Source: Artemisia argyi (taxonomy: Eukaryota > Streptophyta > Magnoliopsida > Asterales > Asteraceae). From it: a DNA stretch of 64,000 nucleotides. Below, piece by piece: positions 33,252-43,886 of the stretch. Position numbers and translations under genes: made by a program. How positions within the stretch are numbered: position 1 is the first letter of the stretch; each line of letters opens with the position of its first letter. The stretch lies in assembly GCA_030686995.1 (NCBI GenBank), contig CM060691.1, positions 57,919,338-57,983,337 on the forward strand, in the 5' to 3' direction. The notes below the pieces were generated by a model. That model had not been told where the DNA came from. It saw only the letters and a program-made list of their open reading frames with translations, and did no database searches.

Positions 33252-36200
33252 GTGTTTTTCATAAAATAGGTGTGCCTCAAAGTTTGTTTGGATCCGGATG
33301 AATGGATTAAAGATAGCGGTTGTTCAAGGCCCATGACGGGTAATAAAAGCCTCTTCTCAACATATCACAAATGTGATGGAGGTAATGTTACGTTTGGTAG
33401 TAATGCTAAGAGCAAAATCATCGGAAAAGGTACAATCTCTCATGAATCCCTTTCTATAGATGATGTTGCTCATGTTGATAACTTAGGATTTAATCTTCTT
33501 AGTATTAGTCAACTTTGTCGTAATAAGTATAATGTCCTTTTTAGTGAAAACGGTAGTAAAATCCTTAAAGATGGTATAACCGTAGCAAAAGGTGTCCTTA
33601 AGAACAACGTATACGTCATGAAGTTGGATTCAACATCTAGAGACAAACTTTGTCTTACCTCATTAGATGAATCTTCCACTTTATGGCATAGACGTTTAGG
33701 ACATGCTAACATGAGACTAATCCAAAACCTCTCCTCCAAAGACTTTGTTCGAAACCTACCCAAGTTGAAATATGACCAACACTTTTGTGATGCTTGCAAA
33801 GTCGGTAAACAAGTCCATAGTAGCCATAAGGCTAAAAACATGGTGTCTACATCTAGGTGTCTAGAACTTTTGCATATGCATTTGTTTGGTCCATCCGCTA
33901 TACAAAGTTATGGAGGTAACTTCTATACTTTGGTCATAGTAGATGATTACTCACGTTATACTTGGACAAAGTTTTTGAAAAGTAAAAATGAAGCTTTTGA
34001 TAAATTTGAGATTCTAAGTAAGAAAATTCAAAATCAAGTAGGGTCTAATATAGTGTCTATTAGAACGGATCACGGTCGTGAATTTGATAAGGAATTTCAC
34101 TTTGGAAACTTTTGTGATAAAAATGGAATTACTCATAACTTTTCGGCTCCACGTACTCCTCAATCTAATGGTGTAGTAGAACGTAAAAACCGGACATTAC
34201 AAGAGATGAGTAGAACAATGCTTAATGAACAAACTATTCCACAAAAGTTTTGGTGTAATGCCGTTGACACATCAACGTACATTCTTAATCGAGTCCTAAT
34301 TAGACGATTTTTGAATAAAACTCCTTATGAACTTTATAGAGGTAAAAAGCCTACATTAGGATACTTTAGAGTGTTTGGGAGTAAATGCTTCATTCTTAAC
34401 ACCAAGGATTATCTCACCAAATTTGACCCAAAGTCTTATGAAGTGTATTTCTTGGATATTCACAAAATAGTAAAGCTTACATTGTTTTGAACAAAGAAAC
34501 CTTAAGAGTCGAGGAATCGTTAAACGTAACATTTGACGAAAGTCCACCTCCCTCTAAGACATCACCTTTGGTAGATGATGACTTAGTTGAAAGCCAAGCA
34601 ATTGAATGTCAAGAAATCTTAGGTAATGACAAGGAAGATGAACTATTAAACAAAGAACTTGTCAATGTCAAAGAATCTAAAAGTCATCCATTAACGAAAG
34701 AACACTTAGATCAAAAGTTCAAAATGAAAGCAACTACTTTTGTTTCGTGTCAACCATTGAACCGAAAAACATTAATGAAGCCATTAAAGATGAATCTTGG
34801 GTAATTGCAGTGCAAGAAGAATTAAACCAATTTGTTAGGAATGATGTATGGACATTAGTTCCTCAACCAAAGAGTCAAACAATAATTGGAACAAAATGGG
34901 TCTTTTGTAATAAAATGGATGAAAATGGAATTGTGTCTAGAAACAAAGCTAGGCTAGTAGCACAAGGATATAATCAACAAGAAGGCATTGATTACGATGA
35001 AACTTTTGCTCCGGTAGCTAGGCTCGAGTCAATTAGAATATTACTTGCTTATGCGTGTGCACATAATTTTAAACTCTTTCAAATGGACGTCAAAAGTGCA
35101 TTTCTAAACGGAGTCATTAATGAAGAAGTATATGTGGCTCAACCACCGGGCTTCATCGATTTTGAAAAACCTAATTATGTTTACAAACTTAAAAAGGCTC
35201 TTTACGGACTTAAGCAAGCTCCAAAAGCATGGTATGCTCGACTTAAAACATTCCTAGTTGACCATAAGTATACCATGGGCTTAGTTGATAATACTCTCTT
35301 CACTAAGAAGAAAGATTCACATATTATCATAGTCCAAATCTATGTTGATGACATTATATTCGGATCAAATTGTCAAGAATTATGTGTGGATTTCTCAAAA
35401 ATCATGCATGACGAGTTTGAAATGAGTATGATGGGAGAACTCAACTTTTTCTTAGGACTCCAAATCAAACAACTTGAAGATGGTATCTTCTTTAACCAAT
35501 CTAAATATATTAAGGACATGCTTAAGAAATTTGGACTAGAAGATTCGAAACCTATCAAAACTCCCATGTCCACGGAAACTAAACTCACCAAGGATGAGGA
35601 AAGTGAATCCGTAGATAGCACTAAATATAGAGGTATGATTGGTAGTCTACTTTACCTAACGGCTAGTAGACCCGACATTATGTTTAGTGTTTCTCTATGT
35701 GCTCGTTTTCAAGAAGATCCTAAAACTACCCATCTCGAAGCCGTTAAAAGAATTTTTTGGTATATTAAGGGCACTACACATTTAGGTTTATGGTATCCCA
35801 AAGGAACGGGAATAGACACCATAGTGTATACCGACTCGGATCATGCCGGTGACTATGTCGATAGAAAAAGCACAAGTGGTATTTGTACTTTTGTTGGATA
35901 TTGTCTCACCTCATGGTTCTCTAAGAAGCAAACAACTCTTGCTATCTCAACAACTGAAGCCGAATACGTTTTGGCCGGAAAGGCATGTCAACAAGCTCTT
36001 TGGATGAAGCAAGCTCTTGTCGACTACGGAATTCAACTCAACGACATCACAATTCTTTGTGACAACAAAGGTGCCATTGATCTTAGCAAAAACCCAGTTC
36101 AACATGCTCGTACCAAACATATTGAAATCCGCCATCATTTCCTTCGTGATAACGTTCAAAAAAGGAAATATCTCAATTGAGAAAGTTTCTTCCGAAGACA

Positions 36201-36289
36201 ACATAGCTGACATTCTTACAAAACCTCTTAAACGTGAACCTTTTAATCTTCTTAGGCTAGGCTTAGGACTCATGGAACCTACATTGTAG
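33252..36289 (+). pseudogene. SIRE-1 pol (protease, integrase, RT, RNase H), frameshifted
   Basis: Pol continues in the gag frame after two stops. It has protease DSGCSRPMTGN, and integrase with HHCC zinc finger, Asp in RTDHGREF and Glu in NGVVERKNRTL. The first catalytic Asp is His here (MHLFGP instead of the usual MDLFGP). The frame shifts near 34450, near 34750 and near 36160. RT has [11 protein letters not shown] and an intact YVDDIIFGS; RNase H has [17 protein letters not shown] and STTEAEYV. The last part ends ...LLRLGLGLMEPTL at 36289. Three frameshifts and the Asp-to-His change make this copy inactive. Confidence 0.9.
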
Positions 36290-37124
36290 TTCTGGACATT
36301 AGACAAAAATCACAAAAATCAAAACAAATCCAAAACCATTTTTCTCAGCAGGGTCGGCGGAACCCTCAGCCATAACGGACGGAACCCAACTCAGGGTTCC
36401 GCCGTATCCGTCGACCTGCAGAATCAAAACATTTGTTTATATTACAACAAACACCCATTATCTCATACCACCACTTCCAAAACTGTTACTATTCACCATT
36501 CCTCTCATCCATACCCACGAAATTTTGGCCTTCTATTCAATCACATTACTAATCCATCATCATTGTAAGTATTCTTAACTTGATTACAATCCTGATCTGA
36601 GTCTAGAAATTCTATTTCTTGCACAAAAACAAAAACTTGGGGTTATGCATTAACTTAAGAAATTCATGCATGAGATTAGGTAATTAATAAAACTAATCAT
36701 GTTTCCCATAGTTAGGAATTGCATCTTTAATTAGTATAAACATGTTTGCTAAAACACCCCATGTCAAATCCTTTCAAAAATTTCTCACAAGTAGGACAAA
36801 TATTTTTTCGTCTCACATTGAGAATACAAAATCAAAACGTTATGTTTAAAACATCACTTGCATAATGTCTCTTGAATGCTAAAGGGAATACATAACCAAT
36901 ATGTATTTTCGGGTACATTCAAACGAAGCTACATTAAACTAGGAGCGTTTGGGTTATCTTTTGTTTTATAACAAAACTTGCATAAAACGATTTTGAAGCA
37001 TCAAAATGAGTCAAGATAACCGCACCTCCACATTGTTTTCATATAGGCACACACTAGAACTTCCACATTATAATAGTGGTTTACGTAAACTAAAATGTGA
37101 AATTTTGTTGTTCTAGGAATCATC
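36290..37124 (+). promoter_or_regulatory. Leader of SIRE-1 accessory ORF1: motif, TATA-like box, 5'-UTR intron
   Basis: The palindromic GGCGGAACC/GGTTCCGCC motif lies at 36348-36425, followed by TTTATATTA at 36434-36444 and a C-rich leader. A good splice donor ATTGTAAGT (GT at 36565) and an acceptor TTGTTGTTCTAG (ending 37116) would remove 552 bases and leave the ATG 9 bases into the second exon. I infer a separate transcript for ORF1. Confidence 0.55.
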
Positions 37125-38234
37125 ATGCCTCCTCTAACCCATTACGACCACAAGGACACCATTAAGTACCTACCAAAACACCACAAAACCAAAGGCCTTA
37201 CCGCAAATCAAGTAAACGTTTTCAAAGCCCTAGAAAAACACTATGTCCATGAGGGTAGAACCATAGACCCATCTTTCCTAGAAGGCACAAACCTTTACGC
37301 CGATTTTGCCACAATAAACTTTGAGTGTCTTTTGAATATCGACGAGCCTATTTGTCCTAGGTTCATTCTAGAGTTCTATGCATCATGCGTCCTCTCAACG
37401 GATGATTATGGTCATATGTCTATCCACTTTAGGGTTAGCGGTAACCAATACTCCTTCACTCTTGAGGAATTTGCTCAAATCCTAGGTGTTCCAAACCGTG
37501 GTACTTGCCTCTATTCCAACTTGCACTCCCTCTCAACTCTTGACAACCTCCAAGACCGTATCCATCCTTATGACACACCCCTTGTCTCAAAAGACATACT
37601 CCGTGACCACCTCTTTGTTAGGACCACCACCACTAGGAGAACCCGTTCGGGGAATGAGGTCGATAAGGACCCATATGGAATGGAAATGAACGAACTCAAA
37701 CCCCAATTCAAGAAATGGGAGGAAGTCCTTAGAGCAAATGTCATTAGCACAATAGGGAACCGTGACCATATCAACCTTTGCCTTTGCTACATGCTCTACT
37801 CCTTGTCCGTTAGGCAACCCTTCAACCTTGCCTACTACATGGCAAAGAGAATGGCCGACATTCCCGTGCATGGCACAACGGCTATGCCATATGGAATGCT
37901 CTTGACCCGTCTCTTTAGGTTCATCTCACCCATTCCACCAACTTCAAATGGTCTTCGTCTTGACTACACTCTCATTCCACACACCTTTGTTCCACTTAGT
38001 GATAAGAGAGTTTACAAAGCCCAAGGAAAACGTCCACATCCTCCTACCTCATCTTCATCTTCCTCAATGAGTGAAGATGACAATTTGCCAAACTCTAGGC
38101 TCCCACCTCTAGAATACCTTTCCCAACTTCCGGATATTCCAAATGAGTCGGAGGAGTTCAAGCAAACAAAGGGGATGTTCAAAAACATCGGGAGATTCCT
38201 CGGGAAGATGAAGAACAAAATGGACCGTCAATGA
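37125..38234 (+). CDS. SIRE-1 accessory ORF1 (env-position protein)
   Basis: An intact 369-codon ORF in the post-pol position where SIRE-type elements carry an extra gene. Key phrases are FTLEEFAQILGVPNRGTC, NRDHINLCLCYMLYSLS and FNLAYYMAKRM, then YGMLLTRLFRFI, a serine run (TSSSSSSSMSEDD), and a basic C-terminus (FKNIGRFLGKMKNKMDRQ). I recall close relatives in Asteraceae elements and a plant-transposon-protein type domain, but cannot name a biochemical role. There is no signal peptide and no clear membrane span, so an envelope role is not supported. It remains open although pol is broken. It probably has its own promoter and a 5'-UTR intron. Confidence 0.8.
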   Translation: MPPLTHYDHKDTIKYLPKHHKTKGLTANQVNVFKALEKHYVHEGRTIDPSFLEGTNLYADFATINFECLLNIDEPICPRFILEFYASCVLSTDDYGHMSIHFRVSGNQYSFTLEEFAQILGVPNRGTCLYSNLHSLSTLDNLQDRIHPYDTPLVSKDILRDHLFVRTTTTRRTRSGNEVDKDPYGMEMNELKPQFKKWEEVLRANVISTIGNRDHINLCLCYMLYSLSVRQPFNLAYYMAKRMADIPVHGTTAMPYGMLLTRLFRFISPIPPTSNGLRLDYTLIPHTFVPLSDKRVYKAQGKRPHPPTSSSSSSMSEDDNLPNSRLPPLEYLSQLPDIPNESEEFKQTKGMFKNIGRFLGKMKNKMDRQ

Positions 38235-39227
38235 GTGCGGATGTGTTAGGAGTGTTTGGCACAAGGCGCTATTGAAACAATTTGGTCGTTTAAACAATAT
38301 TTGTTATGTATTTGTGTGTTAGTACAATGTTTGATACACTTTGGAACATGTTTCAACTAACAATGTTGCAGGAAGACAATTTTTGGCGAGTTGTCAAAAT
38401 TTCATGGTTATGGAATTTTCACTAAGTATGGTGAAATTCTCGACCTCAAGGTCAAACTCCTATGATATGTGTGTTTAGGTGTCTAATTTTTGCATTGCCT
38501 AACCAGAAATGAAGTATCTCTTTGATTTTAGGAGTTTTCGAAAATTTTGAAAATCGTTTCGCGGGTCAAAAACGCGGACTGTGAACTTTTTCAGGCCTGG
38601 CAGATCCGGCGGATCCCAAATTTGGGTTCCGCCAGTACAAATTCTGTGTAACCCAGATTTTGCCCAACGGACCAGACGGTACCTTCATTTGGGTTCCGCC
38701 TATGTCATCTGAGGGTGCCGCCAGTAGCCTGCATATTTTTTTTGTTTTCTTTTTCGCCAATTCAACATTGAAACACCAAAATCCAATCATTTTAGGTAGA
38801 AACCCATTACTTGCAATGTGTTTAGCATAATAGGATACTCCTTCTTCCATGAACTTAACCAAAACCAATTCCCGCCAAAATTCAAATTTAACCATAACAA
38901 CCTCAAGGACCCCTCAAACATAAAGGAAGGAACCCTTTTAAGGGATCCTTGAAATTCCTGAGATTTATACAACCAAAAATCCACCAAAACCACTATGCAT
39001 TTAGTGCAAAACTTGTCTTCTCACTTCACCATTTTCATTGGATTGACTTCCATGACATGACAACCCACAATTAAGTTTTCCAAATCATTAGGAACCACCA
39101 TTTTTGTATGGACTAACATCAAATCCAAACACTCCTTCCCACAAATCTTCATCACTATAAATTAAACCATCCTAAACACTATCAAATCACACCTTCTTCA
39201 TCACCATTTCTGAAACTTTAAACCATT
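38235..39227 (+). promoter_or_regulatory. Spacer between SIRE-1 ORF1 and ORF2 with motif pair and TATA box
   Basis: No gene. Two copies of the element's GC-rich motif lie at 38593-38735; one contains a 26-bp near-perfect palindrome (38608-38633). A TATA box ACTATAAATT at 39155-39164 precedes the ATG at 39228 by about 65 bp. The layout repeats that upstream of ORF1 and in the LTR. Confidence 0.55.
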
Positions 39228-40141
39228 TTGACCATGACCAAGTCAACAAACACCTCTCAACCATCACGACCCATCCGGAGAACCGCCCGGATAAGTGTCA
39301 AACCACTATGGTCAAACCAATCCATCAACCTTAGCTCCTCATCTTCGGATGAATTCACGTCACCCATAAAAAATGAATATTTTTTGAACCTTGCATCTCC
39401 ATCTCCATCACCAAAACAACCAAATGAGCTTACTCCACCACCAACTAAATCACCCATTGACCCAACTCCACCAAGTGCTCCAACCCAACCATCCAAAACT
39501 CCATCACCATCACCATTACCCAAAATTGAACCTATGGAGCTTTTTGGGTCTCCTCCAACATCACCACACCCGTATGTCTAAGATTTGAATGATCTTCCAC
39601 CAAGACATACCCAACCACCACCTTTTGCAAATCAATCACCAAGGTCAATTCTTGATCTTGATGAAGATCTTCAACTTACCCAACCGCCACAACAAGTGTA
39701 CCAACCACCCAAACCGTTGTTGTTCACCCAATTTATCGTGAAATCCATGGTCCTCTTTATGGAGAACCAAATTTTGAACACCATGATCACCCAACTCCAC
39801 CACATTTTCAAGCCCAAACCTATGAGTCTTTCTTTCCCTCTTATGAGGAAATACAAAGCATGGTTGACAACCACCTTCATCAAGCAATGGAATTTCAAAC
39901 CACCTTGTTTGATTCAATCCCAAATTCATCCTCCACCCAAGAACCAAAACCAAACCAACCCCTAAGCCAAGAAACCAAAACCAACCCATTTTCACCCACC
40001 CATACACATGTTTGCTCAAATTGTGAGCAAATGGGTGAAAGCATCAAAACCTTGCTTCACCAATTCCAAAATGAAACCCGGTTTGCATTCCAACATGTCA
40101 TTGAACGTTTGGATGCACTTTCCCACCCCAACAAATCCTAG
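39228..40141 (+). pseudogene. SIRE-1 second accessory ORF, proline-rich, frameshifted
   Basis: From ATG 39228 a basic N-terminus (RPIRRTARISVKPLW) leads to a Ser/Pro-rich stretch that stops at 39579-39581. The same frame continues after the stop, then a frame change near 39800-39860 leads to the likely true C-terminus with VCSNCEQMGESIKTLLHQF and a short helical end, stopping at 40141. The protein looks disordered and is of unknown role. At least one stop and one frameshift argue that this copy is dead. Confidence 0.5.
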
Positions 40142-40687
40142 ACAACCCTTGGAGGCCGTTTGCCCCAATTTAGGAATGTAGGATTTTATTTTATTTTCTT
40201 GGTTATTTTCTTAGTTTTTGGTTACAAAGTAGTAGAATAGTTAACATTTCTTGTCTTTTGACTTTTATAAGTCAAAATTTTACTTGGAATGAAATTTCTT
40301 TCTACTTACTTTTGTGCATTGTTGGTTGATCAATGTTGTGTTGTCATTGTGGTTTCAATGTGTGTGGTAACTACAAGCTTGACTATATATATCACCAACT
40401 AACCATTTTTTTGTAGGTCTCAAAATCCTTGTTTCCCATATTGGTACTCCATTTAGGGGGAGTATCGATCAAGGGGGAGTATGGCCATTATTCCGCTTCG
40501 CTACTCTACTTTTTGTTTCGACAAAAAGGGGGAGAAATATATTAAACCTTCAAATACTTGATATGCTTTTTCGTCTCTTAAGTAAAACAAGGTTAATATA
40601 TTTTTTTTTTTAAGTCTTGAAAACCAAGATTTTGCGTGTTACTTAAAAACAAAGTTTATGTTTTGTCATCAACAAAAAGGGGGAGAT
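40142..40687 (+). other. SIRE-1 3' tail with repeated polypurine tracts
   Basis: No gene. Four purine tracts occur: TTTAGGGGGAG (about 40452), CAAGGGGGAG (about 40470), AAAAAGGGGGAGAAA (about 40524) and AAAAAGGGGGAGAT ending at 40687, next to the LTR. The last is the expected plus-strand primer; the others may be secondary primers. Confidence 0.75.
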
Positions 40688-41817
40688 TGTTAATACAAAT
40701 ATCGCCTAAAAACGTTATTTATATTTTACGATCTTCGCTAAGTTTTGTTAACGACAAAATGTAAACTTTAGTTTTTAAGCAAAACATAATCTTAGTTTTT
40801 AAGACTTGCATAAACTAGACTTTTGCTACATTTTACATTTCATAAAACACAACACAAGTTTATTTCTTAAATTAGAAATTGTCACATCACATTTATGGCA
40901 AGTTTTGTCATTATGTATTTATGGAAAGAAATGTGTTTGACTAACTTTGTTGTTGCTTACAAGTTTCATGTTTGACTTGATTTAAGTGATGTGACATTGT
41001 TTGGTTGCTAGGAGTTATGAGACAAGACCTTGTTTGGTTTGAAGAGTTATTGCAAAAACCTACTGCAGGCACGGTGGTACCCTGGGGGTACACGGGCGGA
41101 ACCCATCTGAGGGTTCCGCCTGATCCGCCAAGCATGTAGAATGTTGTGCTATAAATACCAAGCCATAACTTGATTTTTGGTTAACCTCTTGAGATCATAT
41201 TTTACACACACACACACACTCATCTTTTCTTCTAACCCCTTAACATTGTAAATGTGAAGTTTCCTTTTGTAGCAAAGAAGCTCACAAGGTCGTCAAAAGT
41301 TACAAGTTTCCAACACTACGTTGCAAGACTTGTTAGCTTAGTATTGTGTAAACTCTTGTTGTTTACACGTCAATTGTTTGTGTATATTCTGTAGTGAGTG
41401 GTTAGTATTTTAGTCCTCAAAATACAAAGAGTGTTGGGAGTTGTTGTACCCTAGTAAAAGAACTAAACGGGAGTGGTTGTGCCCTTGTAAAAGAACTCGA
41501 CATCTAGCTTTGTGTCGGTAAAAGTATAAGCGACGTGTAAGGTTTTCTCCGCCGGTGAAAGGAGCTTGTTGACTAGTGAAAAAAACTCTCGAGTTGGATA
41601 CTCGGGGTGTGGACGTAGGGCAAGGAAAAAGAGTCCTTGTAGCCGAACCACGATAAATACTCGTGTTGTGGTTTGATCGTTTCTTTCATTTACTTGCATG
41701 TTATATATTGTGTTTGTGCATATATCTTTGATCAAACGGAAAGTTTCAAAGCCAACTTAACAAGTATAAAAAGATTTTAATCGGTAAACTATTCAACCCC
41801 CCTTCTAGGTTTCCACA
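40688..41817 (+). repeat. SIRE-1 3' LTR (1130 bp)
   Basis: Nearly identical to 30186-31309. It is longer mainly through extra CA repeats near 41205-41219, and the motif cluster at 41066-41142 has a few substitutions. Confidence 0.95.
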
Positions 41818-42714
41818 AAACCCTAGACGAATTTCACAGCTACATTAGGGTTTTCAAGCCCTCTTTTCTTTCATGTTTAATTAAAGATATGTCTTCCTTT
41901 TAATCATTCAATATGTCTATGTATTGTTATTCGTTTCTTTTCTTTAACATGCTAGCATAGATTTGTTAGTGTTTGCTTAGATATAATGAAACCTAGTTGT
42001 TGAATATTGATTGTTGAGTTGTTATTGATTGTTTGGTTGATTGATTAGCGTTAGGCTTAAGAAAACTGGATAAATCTCCTATACGGTAACTGGCTTGAAC
42101 GTCTTAAGAAACGTAATCGGATGTGTACTATGGTTTTATTGGTTGTATTTAATGCATGAGTGACTATTAAGGAGGCCATGATAAGATACTAAATGTGTCG
42201 TCATAGGAAGAGATAGAAACTCATAGAGTTGGGGAAAGCTGTACACAACCCCACGAATGGTATTAAGGAATACAATCCTTTCATCCAAACAATCGTAACA
42301 ATTCAATAATTCAATAGGAAATAACTAGGGAGTAGTGAAATCTAAGTAAACACATTTTCCCCACCATAAGAAGTTCGCCAATTTACTTTTCTATCATTTT
42401 ATTTTATTTGGTTAATTAGTACTACGTAGTAATTTTGGGTTAGTTGACTAGCAACTAATTCCGCCCACTCTTACAATACCCGAGATTTTACCTGCTTTCA
42501 TAAAACATAAAAATACAAAAAGAATCATCCATCACCTCTATACCTAGTTTAAGTAGTTTTCAATCATAACGAACACTATTCCCTAGAGAATGATCAATCC
42601 CCCGGTACTTGCCACTCACTATACTACATCGGTCAGGTACATTGCCTGGTGGATTACAAGCTTTTCAAGATCCCTTGAGAAATAAAACTTTTGCGAGTCT
42701 TGCGATCCGTATCA

Positions 42715-43830
42715 GGGTAACAAAGACAGCCAAAGACATGAAGATCCGTATAGTTTGGTGTAGTCTTATAAAGGCGGGAGTGAGGAATTTCATTGTTTAT
42801 GGCAGTGGAAGGTACGATATTCAAAAGCTAGGTTGCCATGTGGAGGGATTCAAGCCAAAATGTGGGTGGTAGGTGTGCTTGAAATAAAAGGGTTTAGATA
42901 AGGTTGTTAATGGTACGGATCATGCGTTCAGACTTACCACTCTGTTGAGATATTCTGGAACAAGAAAATCAAATGGTGATGCCATTGAAAGCAAATAGTT
43001 AGTGTAGGACATTGTTGTCAAATTCACCACAATGATCACATTGCAAGGATTTGATAACACAATTAAATTGATTATTAACGAATGCACGAAAATGAATAAA
43101 TTTAGACAACATATCAGACTTGTTCCGTAAAGGATACACCCATAAATAATGTGAAAAATTATCTAAAAACAAAATATAGTATTTAATGCCAGTAATACTT
43201 GAAAGTGAAGAAGTCCACAAATCGGAATGAACAATATCAAAAGGAGAAGTAACAATAGTTTTAGAAAGCAAAAAAGGAAGTCGCACGTGCTTTCCACGCT
43301 GACAGGCATGACAAAGCATGGGAGACTTAGTCTTATTACAAGAAATTAAATTACTGGAAAGTAGAGAACGCAACACGTCACTTCCTAGATGTCCAAGTCA
43401 TTGATGCCACTTGTTTTGACCAACAAGAAAGGCTTGAGGTGGAGTCGAGGTGGTGACAGAATAGAGATCCCCATTGATATCACATTTAAGGAGGATTTGG
43501 CGGGTCCAGTAGTCTTTCACAAAAAAAACCGAACTCGTCAAACTCAATGGTGCATTTATTATCACGTATAAATTGACGAAAAAATATGAAAATTTTAACA
43601 ATATTAGGGGTAATGAGTACATTATTTAAGTGAAGTGTTCTGTGAGGGGTTTTCAAAGTCCTATGGCCCGTGTTGGTGACGAGAATAGATTTCCCATCAC
43701 CAATAAAGACGGATTGATAAATGCAAGAATTAAAATTAGTACTAAGATTATTAGTAGAGGAGTTAAGATGAGATGACGCACCAGTGTCCATGTTCCAATT
43801 AGAATTGGCCGGTTCTTGAAGTGTCATGGT
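42715..43830 (-). pseudogene. Copia-C pol, N-terminal half (protease and integrase remnants)
   Basis: Read leftward: NWNMDTGASSHLN (protease, with Asp-Thr-Gly), the pre-integrase zinc finger with CHACQRGKHVRLPF, then integrase with Asp in VHSDLWTSS and Asp in LQCDHCGEFDN. Glu is in a frame containing GKSERMIRT (about 42925), then LHVFGCLCYP at the solo LTR. Stops and frame changes occur repeatedly, for example after FDNNVLH at 42999. Catalytic residues are still recognisable, but the gene is dead. Confidence 0.8.
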
Positions 43831-43886
43831 GTTGAAAGCTTAAGGGCAGAGCATTTCCTGGGTACCCGAACTATACATTGCCTAAG

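Larger units (their letters stand above)
30186..41817 (+). mobile_element. SIRE-1: complete SIRE-like copia retrotransposon with accessory genes
   Basis: Complete, 11632 bp, with LTRs of 1124 and 1130 bp and a perfect AAACC duplication (30181-30185; 41818-41822). Order: LTR, primer site, gag, pol, accessory ORF1 (37125-38234), degenerate ORF2 (39228-40141), polypurine tracts, LTR. I count about 15 substitutions between LTRs, roughly 1.3%. Gag and ORF1 are open, while pol carries frameshifts and a catalytic substitution. A palindromic GGAACCC...GGGTTCC motif recurs in both LTRs, in gag and before each accessory ORF. The SIRE/Maximus assignment rests on size, accessory ORFs and polypurine tail. 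Confidence 0.93.
29645..42714 (+). mobile_element. Solo LTR of the E1/E2 family, split by SIRE-1
   Basis: Two segments, 29645-30185 and 41823-42714, join to an LTR of about 1433 bp, once SIRE-1 and one AAACC are removed. The termini are TGATAAGG and CCGTATCA, and GGGTA duplications flank it (29640-29644; 42715-42719). The left part aligns with the E2 LTR from its first bases (TTTTTAGGGGGTCATTTAAG) and the right part with its end (GATCAATCCCCCGGTACTTG). No interior sequence remains, so it arose by LTR-LTR recombination. It is clearly more diverged than E1 or E2 and holds degenerate TGACG palindromes at about 29878-30116. Confidence 0.9.

Noticed and set aside
37125..38234. SIRE-1 ORF1 as a retroviral envelope protein
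   Set aside because: Only the position suggests it. No signal peptide or transmembrane helix is visible.
42609..42872. Plus-strand 87-codon frame across the right end of the solo LTR
   Set aside because: It spans an LTR end and antisense Copia-C integrase; a chance frame.
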